Assembly (NCBI GenBank): GCA_028817685.1
Contig: JAPPPC010000646.1
Location: 1-7,417, forward strand
Source of the DNA: Rhodospirillaceae bacterium
Lineage (GTDB): Bacteria; Pseudomonadota; Alphaproteobacteria; UBA8366; GCA-2717185
Direction of reading: 5' to 3'
Length of the DNA stretch: 7,417 nt
Shown here: piece after piece, positions 1 to 4,793 of the stretch
Layout of the letters: every line of letters starts with the position of its first letter
Numbering within the stretch: the stretch's first letter is position 1
The notes under the pieces: generated by a model
Databases searched by the model: none
What the model was told of the DNA's origin: nothing
What the model saw: the letters and a program-made list of their open reading frames with translations, nothing else
Program-made: the position numbers and the translations under genes

Positions 1-867
1 CTCCGAGACGACGGCGGGGCCGAGATCGCCGAGGCCGATCGCCTCCAGCTCCTCATGAAAGCCGAGCGCCTGCATTGCCACCTGCCATTTCGGGCCGGCG
101 AGCTGGAAGACGAAGGGCTTGCCGTCGCGATCCTCGAAACAGACGCTCATGCCCGGGCGCTTTTCAGTGCCGACCATGCGCGCTTGGCCCGTGACCGGGT
201 TGCTGCCGCGCCACATGGTGGTGGTCAGGGTCCAGCCCATCAGTCGCAACTGCCCGCCCAACAAAGAGGTATCGACCTTCTGCCCGACCCCCGTAGTGCG
301 GGCATGGGTCAGCGCCGCCAGGATGCCGCCGAACGTCAGGATGGCGCAGGTCTCGTCCGCGACCGAGACGATGCCGGTGCGCATCGGCCGGCCCGGTTCG
401 GAGAAGGCTTCGGCGATGCCGCCCAGCGCTTGGCCCATCGCGTCCGTGCCGGGCAGGGCGGCGTGCGGCCCGTCCGGCCCGTAGCCGGAGATCGAGGCGT
501 AGACCAGCTTCGGGTTGATCTTCTTCAGATCCTCGTAGCCGAAGCCGTTGCGCTCCGCCGCACCGGGCCGGAAATTCTGGCCGAAGATGTCGGCCTCGGC
601 GACCAGTTTGTACAGGATATCGAGCGCGCGCGGATCCTTCAGGTTCAGGGTCAGGCTCTTCACGCCGCGATTGTTGGTCTCGAAATAGGAGCTCGGATAT
701 CCTTCTACTTGTCCCGCCGTGCGCGACGGATCGCCCCGTCCCGGGGTCTCGATCTTGATCACCTCCGCGCCCAGATCGGCCATCAAGGTGTAAGGCACGG
801 TGCCCGCCTGCGCGGTCGAACAGCTGACGACTTTGACGCCCTGTAACGGTCCTGTAGCTGTGGTCAT
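1..867 (-). CDS. Family III (CaiB/BaiF) CoA-transferase, C-terminus beyond the left edge
   Basis: Enzymes of this family move coenzyme A from an acyl-CoA donor to a carboxylic acid through an aspartyl-CoA thioester, usually in the cytoplasm as interlocked dimers. The visible 289 codons are open to the first base of the window. Seen: an N-terminal block GVKVV...ADLGAEVIKIETPGRGDPSR (residues 10-49), NNRGVKSLTLNLKDPR (65-80), LVYASISGYGPDGP (121-134) and GQKVDTSLL (195-203), all typical of the family. Asp171 in VSVADETCA sits where formyl-CoA transferase has its catalytic Asp169 (alignment from memory). Family members run to about 390-400 residues, so roughly a quarter is missing. The ATG at 867 is preceded by a strong Shine-Dalgarno sequence. 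The gene lies 71 bp downstream of parE on the same strand. The substrate cannot be told, and this family is often over-annotated as formyl-CoA or carnitine CoA-transferase. Confidence 0.93.
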   Translation of the reverse strand, partial: MTTATGPLQGVKVVSCSTAQAGTVPYTLMADLGAEVIKIETPGRGDPSRTAGQVEGYPSSYFETNNRGVKSLTLNLKDPRALDILYKLVAEADIFGQNFRPGAAERNGFGYEDLKKINPKLVYASISGYGPDGPHAALPGTDAMGQALGGIAEAFSEPGRPMRTGIVSVADETCAILTFGGILAALTHARTTGVGQKVDTSLLGGQLRLMGWTLTTTMWRGSNPVTGQARMVGTEKRPGMSVCFEDRDGKPFVFQLAGPKWQVAMQALGFHEELEAIGLGDLGPAVVSE

Positions 868-874
868 GATGCGG

Positions 875-881
875 CCTCCCT
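875..881 (-). promoter_or_regulatory. Ribosome binding site of the CoA-transferase
   Basis: On the minus strand this reads AGGGAGG, seven bases before the ATG at 867. It fixes the start at MTTATGPLQG, which matches where the family's first conserved block begins. Confidence 0.7.
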
Positions 882-888
882 CGCGAAA

Positions 889-917
889 ACATTAGGGGGC
901 GATAGAGGCTGCAGCAA
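889..917 (-). promoter_or_regulatory. Possible promoter upstream of the CoA-transferase
   Basis: On the minus strand TTGCTG (912-917) and TAATGT (889-894) are separated by 17 bases. Each matches the sigma-70 consensus at only three of six positions, so this is weak. It would let the CoA-transferase be expressed apart from parDE. The rest of the 868-938 gap shows no convincing terminator. Confidence 0.22.
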
Positions 918-938
918 CTGGCCCGCAATTGATCCGTT

Positions 939-1244
939 TCAAAGGTGACGCGCAAAGTCCATGCGCTGATGCAGGATGCGGATGATCTCGATCATGTCGC
1001 TCGATGTTTGCCGATAGAAAATGAAATGCGAGCCAAGAGGATACCGTAAATATCCACGCCTTAAATGATCGACTTTACGACCAATCCTGGGATTTTTGGC
1101 GAGCCTCTCAAAGGCGTCGACAATGTCGGCGTGATAACTGTCTGCCTGTTGGACCGACCAATTTTCAAAGGTGTAGAGCCAGATACCTTCTAAGTCGTCC
1201 CGGGCTCTCGGGCTTAGCCGGTAGGAATTAATCGTCGCTGGCAT
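939..1244 (-). CDS. parE: ParE-family toxin of a type II toxin-antitoxin module
   Basis: ParE-type toxins are small RelE/ParE-fold proteins. Well-studied members poison DNA gyrase and are neutralised by binding ParD. This one has 101 residues, the usual family length. Seen: YRLSPRARDDLEGIWLYT at the N-terminus (residues 8-25), LAKNPRIGRKVDHLRRGY (48-65), HFIFYR (73-78) and the strongly conserved tail IIRILHQRMDFARHL (87-101). The ATG at 1244 overlaps the end of parD by 17 bp, which suggests translational coupling. An in-frame ATG at 1274 would add ten residues (MRSCGKCTRN) that do not look like the family and has no ribosome site. A hand count over 961-1200 gives about 48% GC, against 73% for 60 bases of leuC, suggesting acquisition from elsewhere. 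All expected motifs are present, so it looks intact. Confidence 0.92.
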   Translation of the reverse strand: MPATINSYRLSPRARDDLEGIWLYTFENWSVQQADSYHADIVDAFERLAKNPRIGRKVDHLRRGYLRYPLGSHFIFYRQTSSDMIEIIRILHQRMDFARHL

Positions 1245-1479
1245 ATTTCGCGTGCATTTCCCGCAGGAACGCATCGCTATCGAACGGTTCCGCGGGACCG
1301 CTCTGTTCGCCTTCGATCAGGGCGGCGCGGAGGGCTTCGAGATGGGCTTCCCGCTCCTCGAGCAATCGCAGTCCCGCGCGGATGACTTCGCTGGCAGAGC
1401 CGAATTGGCCGGATGCGACCCGCTCGCCGATAAAGGTCTCGAAATGATCGCCGAGAACGACGGAAGTGTTCTTCGCCAT
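1228..1479 (-). CDS. parD: ParD-family antitoxin
   Basis: This is the antitoxin partner of the ParE toxin just downstream, with 83 residues as is usual for ParD. The N-terminal part, NTSVVLGDHFETFIGERVAS followed by GQFGSASEVIRAGLRLLEE (residues 4-42), is the ribbon-helix-helix DNA-binding segment that dimerises and represses the operon in known ParD proteins. The C-terminal half, rich in Glu and Asp and ending in FLREMHAKYASDD, is the part expected to wrap around the toxin. The ATG at 1479 has a perfect AAGGAG eight bases upstream, and an inverted repeat just beyond that is a likely self-regulatory operator. The 3' end overlaps parE by 17 bp in another frame. The antitoxin-first order with overlap is the standard parDE arrangement. 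Confidence 0.92.
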   Translation of the reverse strand: MAKNTSVVLGDHFETFIGERVASGQFGSASEVIRAGLRLLEEREAHLEALRAALIEGEQSGPAEPFDSDAFLREMHAKYASDD

Positions 1480-1487
1480 GGCGTCTG

Positions 1488-1493
1488 CTCCTT
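1488..1493 (-). promoter_or_regulatory. Ribosome binding site of parD
   Basis: AAGGAG on the minus strand lies eight bases before the parD ATG at 1479. It is the best Shine-Dalgarno match in the window and agrees with the antitoxin needing more translation than the weakly led toxin. Confidence 0.75.
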
Positions 1494-1495
1494 AT

Positions 1496-1512
1496 ATACC
1501 AATATATGGTAT
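1496..1512. promoter_or_regulatory. Inverted repeat, probable ParD operator
   Basis: ATACCA (1496-1501) and TGGTAT (1507-1512) form a perfect 6-bp inverted repeat around the 5-bp AT spacer ATATA. It lies 17 bp upstream of the parD start, in an AT-rich patch unlike the GC-rich surroundings. Ribbon-helix-helix antitoxins bind such palindromes over their own promoters. On the minus strand TACCAT within it could be a -10 element, with TTGCAT 17 bases upstream as a poor -35, so the operator would cover the promoter. Function is inferred from position and symmetry. Confidence 0.5.
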
Positions 1513-1569
1513 TTGCGATTGGTGCTGCATGCAAGGCAATCAGCCGGGGTTACGTTAGGCCCGGCTGCG

Positions 1570-1925
1570 CTATTCCGCGTCTTCCAACAACCCTTCGGCC
1601 TGCAGCATCGGGATGACGCCACCCTTCTCCGCAATATCGAGCAGGGTGGCAGGCCGAGGCCGTTGAAGCTGGCGGCGATCACGCCGGCCACGCCCAGCTT
1701 CTGGAAGACGTTGCCGATCGGCCGGGCGGAGCCGACGGCAAAATTCTCGCCGGCGACGATGATGTCGCCGGGCTGCACCTGTTCGCTCCAGCCCGGTCGG
1801 TTTGCTGAGAAGCAGTATTTGATCTGCTCCTCGACCGGCAGCAGGAAGGCCGCCCCCGGCAGGATCAGGTCGGTATTGATGTCGTCGCCGAACACCCAGG
1901 CGGTGCTTTCGCTCTGCAGGGCCAT
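1570..1925 (-). pseudogene. leuD: Aconitase-family small subunit (LeuD-like), internally deleted and frameshifted
   Basis: An intact LeuD-type subunit is the swivelling domain that completes the active site of a LeuC-type iron-sulfur hydro-lyase. From the ATG at 1925, the first 90 codons read as a good family member: FGDDINTDLILPG (residues 12-24), PGDIIVAGENFAVGSARP (52-69) and VAGVIAASFNGL (79-90). The family normally continues with an FFRN-type segment and about 50 more residues. Here the sequence jumps at about 1645-1660 to another frame encoding the typical C-terminus LLDIAEKGGVIPMLQAEGLL, ending at the TAG at 1570. ATG to stop is 356 bases, not a multiple of three. The original frame instead runs on as nonsense into parD, to 1317. 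The joined product would be near 118 residues against about 160-200 usual. The start lies 3 bp after the leuC stop with a strong ribosome site. An assembly fault is the alternative. Confidence 0.83.
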
Positions 1926-1928
1926 GGC

Positions 1929-3176
1929 CTAGACCTCCCGCGGATCGGCAATGGAGCCGGTGATCGCGGAGGCCGCGACGGTGGCGGGCGAGCCCAGATA
2001 AATCTCCGCCTCGGGACTGCCCATGCGGCCCTGGAAGTTCCGCGTGCTGGCGGTAATGCAGACCTCGCCATCGCCCAGCACGCCCATATGCCCGCCATAG
2101 CAAGCGCCGCAGGTCGAGTTGGTGACAACGGCGCCCGCCGCCATCAAGGTTTCGACATAGCCCTTGGCCATGGCCTCGCGCAGCACGCTCTGGCTGCCGG
2201 GGGTGACGATCATGCGCACGCCGGGGGCCACCTGCCGGCCGTCCATGATCTCCGCGGCGACGGCGAAATCCTCGATCCGGCCGTTGGCGCAGGAGCCGAT
2301 GAAGGCCTGGTCGATCCGGGTGCCGGCCAGATCGCGCGCCGGCTTGGCGTTGTGCGCCATCTTGTTCGGCAGCACGACCAGCGGCTCCAGCGCGCCGACA
2401 TCGATGCGGATCGTCTCCTCGTAATCCGCGTCCGGGTCGGGATCGACCGGCTCGTAGGGTTTTGCGGCGCGCCCGTCCAGATAGGCTGCCGTGATCGCGT
2501 CATGTCGAAACAGCGAGAACTCGCAGGACAGCTCCGCCGACAGGGTCGCCAGGGTGAAACGCCCCTGCATCGGCATCGCCGCGACCGCTTCGCCGTCCCA
2601 TTCCAGATTGCGCCCGGGAAAGGCGCCGTGCCGGTCGGCGATATGGTGCAGGATGTCGCGCGGATAAACACGCTCGCGCAATTCCCCGTCCAGGGTGAAT
2701 TTCACCGTCGGCCCAACCATGTACCAGGCCTGTCCCTTGCACAGCGCGTACATCATGTCGGCCAGGCCGAGTCCGCGCGCCAGGCAGTTCAGCGCTCCGG
2801 ACGAACAGGAATGGGAATCGTCGCAGGCCAGGGTCATGCCCGGCAGCGCCAGCCCGTCCTCGGTCAGCACCACATGGGCGATCCCGTGCCGGCCCTCGGC
2901 GTAGAACTTCTCGATCCCGAACTTCTCCACAAAACGGCGCATCCGCGCCATGGCGTTGGCGGCGGCGATGCTGGGCGCCGGTACCGTGTGGTCGGCGACC
3001 ACGGCGATCTTGTCCGGATCAAACACCTTGGCCGGCGATTGGTGGCCGCCGGTGATGCCGAAGACGATGTCGAGATCGACCACCAGATCGAGGTCGGCCA
3101 TCACGATGTCGCCGGGATTGACGGGCTGCCCCGACGCGTGCGCCGAGAGAATCTTCTCCGCAATCGTATGTCCCAT
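1929..3176 (-). CDS. leuC: Aconitase-superfamily large subunit (LeuC-like hydro-lyase)
   Basis: This is the catalytic subunit of a [4Fe-4S] hydro-lyase of the 3-isopropylmalate dehydratase/homoaconitase type, which moves a hydroxyl group on a carboxylic acid by dehydration and rehydration. It has 415 residues, the size of the short LeuC group. Cluster ligands are visible: Cys296 in FIGSCANGRIEDF, and Cys356 and Cys359 in NSTCGACYGGHMG. Other marks are DHTVPAP (62-68), ACDDSHSCSSGAL (117-129, normally GDSHTCTHGA), NKMAHNAKP (271-279) and the tail FQGRMGSPEAEIYLGSP (381-397). The start at 3176 is favoured by AGGGAG five bases upstream. An earlier ATG at 3272 would overlap the sulfatase and add 32 unlikely residues. 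The motif changes and catabolic neighbours suggest a hydroxy-acid dehydratase (for example a citramalate- or dimethylmalate-type substrate) rather than leucine synthesis. Its small-subunit partner next door is broken. Confidence 0.9.
   Translation of the reverse strand: MGHTIAEKILSAHASGQPVNPGDIVMADLDLVVDLDIVFGITGGHQSPAKVFDPDKIAVVADHTVPAPSIAAANAMARMRRFVEKFGIEKFYAEGRHGIAHVVLTEDGLALPGMTLACDDSHSCSSGALNCLARGLGLADMMYALCKGQAWYMVGPTVKFTLDGELRERVYPRDILHHIADRHGAFPGRNLEWDGEAVAAMPMQGRFTLATLSAELSCEFSLFRHDAITAAYLDGRAAKPYEPVDPDPDADYEETIRIDVGALEPLVVLPNKMAHNAKPARDLAGTRIDQAFIGSCANGRIEDFAVAAEIMDGRQVAPGVRMIVTPGSQSVLREAMAKGYVETLMAAGAVVTNSTCGACYGGHMGVLGDGEVCITASTRNFQGRMGSPEAEIYLGSPATVAASAITGSIADPREV
1933..1939 (-). 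promoter_or_regulatory. Ribosome binding site of the leuD remnant
   Basis: GGGAGGT on the minus strand lies seven bases before the ATG at 1925, inside the last codons of leuC. The translation signal of the damaged gene is still intact, so the lesion looks recent. Confidence 0.65.
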
Positions 3177-3181
3177 GACGT

Positions 3182-3187
3182 CTCCCT
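3182..3187 (-). promoter_or_regulatory. Ribosome binding site deciding the leuC start
   Basis: AGGGAG on the minus strand, five bases before the ATG at 3176, in the 22-bp gap after the sulfatase stop. It supports MGHTIAEKIL as the true N-terminus over the longer frame from 3272. Confidence 0.65.
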
Positions 3188-3198
3188 GTATTGCCGCG

Positions 3199-4641
3199 CT
3201 ATTCCTGGCCGTAGCCCGGCACTGGTGTGGTGCCCGGGGACCCGACGCCGAGGGCTTTTTCCGGTCCGCCATGATGTGCGATCAGGGCTGCTTGTGCAGC
3301 CTTGGCCTGGGCGTCCACCGCTTCCGGGTCGAGCCGTTCGCGCAGCAGCGCCTCCATTTCTGCGAGGGTGCTCGCATGGCCGGGGTCGCCCGCCAGGTCG
3401 GTCATTTCCTCCGGGTCGGATTCCAGATCGTAGAGCTCCGGCCCGTGACCGACATAGTAATTGTACTTGTAGCGCCCGCGCCGCAGCATGAAGCCGCCCG
3501 TCGGCGAGGCGAAGGCGTGGTACTGTCCCAGCACGATCCGCTCGGGGTCTTCAGGTGCGGCGGCGATCTCGAAGAGCGAGTGTCCGTCCGACCCCTCGTC
3601 GCGGTCGGCGATGCCCATCGCGTCCAGCACGGTCGGATGAACGTCTAGATGGCTGACCGGTGTCTCGCAAACCGTCCCCTGTTCGGTGCCGGGGCCGGCA
3701 AGGATCATCGGCACCTTGGCGGACTCCTCGAAGAAATTGAACTTGCCCCATAGAGCGCGCGCGCCTGGCGAGTCGCCATGATCGCTGGTGTAGAGGATGC
3801 GGGTCTCTGCATCGAGGCCGAGCTCCTCCAAGGTATCGAGCACGAAGCCGATCTGCGCGTCGGTAAAGCTGAGCAGCGCAAGGTAGGACGCGTAGGCGAG
3901 GCGGCGCTCTTCGTCGTCGCGGAAGAATCCGTCCTGGGCGATGAATTCGCCCTGCGCTCGGACCCAAGGATGCAGCCGCTCCGCCGGCATGTCGTGCGCC
4001 TTGGGCAGCGGCATATGGTCCAGCGGGTAGCGGTCGAGATATTCGCGCGGCACCAGGAAGGGCGGGTGCGGCGCGACGAAACCGACATAAAGCACCCAGG
4101 GATCGTCGCCCGAGTCGGCCCGCGCCTTCAGCCACTCGGATGCATGGTTGGCGATGCGCCGGTCGTAGAGATTGTAGTTCGAGACGCCGGCGCCGACCTG
4201 TTTGATCAGGCGGAAAGGCGGGTCGAGGGTCGGGAACGGATCACGCAGTGCGCCCCACACCATGCCGACGCCGTCGTGGATATGCATCGGTTCGTGCTGC
4301 CGGTCGAAGCCCAGCGGGTCTTCCGCGCGGCGGAAATGCATCTTGCCGATCGCCTCGATCGGATGGCCCGCGCGCTGGACCAGCTGCGCCCAGCCCGGGA
4401 TATCGCCGTCATAGGCGTGCGCATTGTCCCAGCAGCCGGTCTCATGCACATGGCGGCCGGTCGCGAAGGAGGCCCGCGCCGGCACGCAGATCGGACAGGC
4501 CGTATAGGCGTTGCTGAACCGGGTGCCGCGTTCGGCCAGCCGGTCGAGCGCCGGGGTGTGCATCAGCGGATGGCCGGCCGACCCCAGATAGCGCGGATCA
4601 TGTCCGTCGCTCATGAAGACGATCAGATTTTTCGCGTCCAT
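3199..4641 (-). CDS. Type I sulfatase, choline-sulfatase-like
   Basis: Type I sulfatases hydrolyse sulfate esters with a formylglycine made from a cysteine in C-x-P-x-R. Here that is Cys52 in CVPAR (52-56), followed by ASFATGRH. Metal-binding and catalytic candidates are Asp12 (FMSDGHD), Asp287 and His288 (YTSDHGD), Lys100 and His102 (GKMHF) and Lys300 (WGKFNFFEESAKVP). The segment WDNAHAYDGDIPGWAQLVQRAG (71-92, given here in outline), the GKMHF block and the tail with HHGG and TTPVPG recall choline sulfatase BetC-like proteins. At 480 residues it is full length. No signal peptide is visible, so a cytoplasmic enzyme acting on an imported ester is likely. Activation needs a formylglycine-generating enzyme, which is not in this window. 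It is the first gene of the sulfatase-leuC-leuD operon. Choline sulfate is only one possible substrate, as there are no choline-oxidation genes nearby. Confidence 0.92.
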   Translation of the reverse strand: MDAKNLIVFMSDGHDPRYLGSAGHPLMHTPALDRLAERGTRFSNAYTACPICVPARASFATGRHVHETGCWDNAHAYDGDIPGWAQLVQRAGHPIEAIGKMHFRRAEDPLGFDRQHEPMHIHDGVGMVWGALRDPFPTLDPPFRLIKQVGAGVSNYNLYDRRIANHASEWLKARADSGDDPWVLYVGFVAPHPPFLVPREYLDRYPLDHMPLPKAHDMPAERLHPWVRAQGEFIAQDGFFRDDEERRLAYASYLALLSFTDAQIGFVLDTLEELGLDAETRILYTSDHGDSPGARALWGKFNFFEESAKVPMILAGPGTEQGTVCETPVSHLDVHPTVLDAMGIADRDEGSDGHSLFEIAAAPEDPERIVLGQYHAFASPTGGFMLRRGRYKYNYYVGHGPELYDLESDPEEMTDLAGDPGHASTLAEMEALLRERLDPEAVDAQAKAAQAALIAHHGGPEKALGVGSPGTTPVPGYGQE

Positions 4642-4692
4642 GGTTTCTCTCGTCGCCCCCAGTTTCGCCGCGCTCTCACCCCACGGCGCGGC

Positions 4693-4720
4693 ATCATAGG
4701 CGAAACGCGCAGGCGCCCAA
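4693..4720 (-). promoter_or_regulatory. Candidate promoter of the sulfatase operon
   Basis: On the minus strand TTGGGC (4715-4720) and TATGAT (4693-4698) are 16 bases apart. The -10 matches five of six consensus positions and the -35 three of six. The -10 is about 51 bases upstream of the sulfatase ATG at 4641. Confidence 0.35.
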
Positions 4721-4764
4721 ACGGTGCTGTGGCAAAACGCCGGCGCTCCTTCGGGCGCGCGTGT

Positions 4765-4773
4765 TGCTATGAT
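4765..4773 (+). promoter_or_regulatory. Candidate extended -10 of the FAD oxidoreductase gene
   Basis: TGCTATGAT is an extended -10 form with a five-of-six TATGAT hexamer, ending 20 bases before the ATG at 4794. No good -35 is visible at the usual distance, which is common for extended -10 promoters. The leader would be very short. Confidence 0.3.
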
Positions 4774-4793
4774 GACGGCGCGGGGGACACATC

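Larger units (their letters stand above)
4642..4793. promoter_or_regulatory. Divergent intergenic region between the sulfatase operon and the FAD oxidoreductase gene
   Basis: This 152-bp stretch holds no gene. It must supply the start signals for both the leftward operon and the rightward FAD gene, so both may answer to a shared regulator. Candidate -10 hexamers TATGAT occur on both strands. A small hairpin, GCGCTC-CTTC-GGGCGC, lies near 4744-4759, but no T-run follows it. No clear long operator palindrome was found by eye. Confidence 0.55.

Noticed and set aside
55..846. Plus-strand 263-codon frame opposite the CoA-transferase
   Set aside because: It mirrors the clearly recognised CaiB/BaiF reading frame and has no motif of its own.
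164..955. Minus-strand 263-codon frame overlapping the CoA-transferase
   Set aside because: It is out of frame with the conserved family blocks and its translation is low-complexity and Arg-rich. The real frame is the one starting at 867.
1245..1274. Longer N-terminus for parE from the ATG at 1274
   Set aside because: The ten extra residues are not ParE-like. The start at 1244 gives the usual 101-residue protein.
1317..1925. A 202-residue LeuD-ParD-region fusion protein
   Set aside because: After residue 90 or so the frame leaves the LeuD sequence and reads Arg/Cys/Ser-rich nonsense across parD in the wrong frame. It is a frameshift read-through, not a fusion.
3177..3272. Longer N-terminus for leuC from the ATG at 3272
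   Set aside because: The extra 32 residues overlap the sulfatase end, look unlike the family and have no ribosome site. The ATG at 3176 has one.
2088..3491. Long plus-strand open frame opposite leuC and the sulfatase
   Set aside because: It is antisense to well-recognised proteins, and its translation is rich in Arg, Gly and His without family features. This is a common artefact of high-GC DNA.
4744..4759. Hairpin GCGCTC-CTTC-GGGCGC as a terminator
   Set aside because: It contains a wobble pair and has no following T-run, and it lies between two divergent starts, where a terminator has no role.
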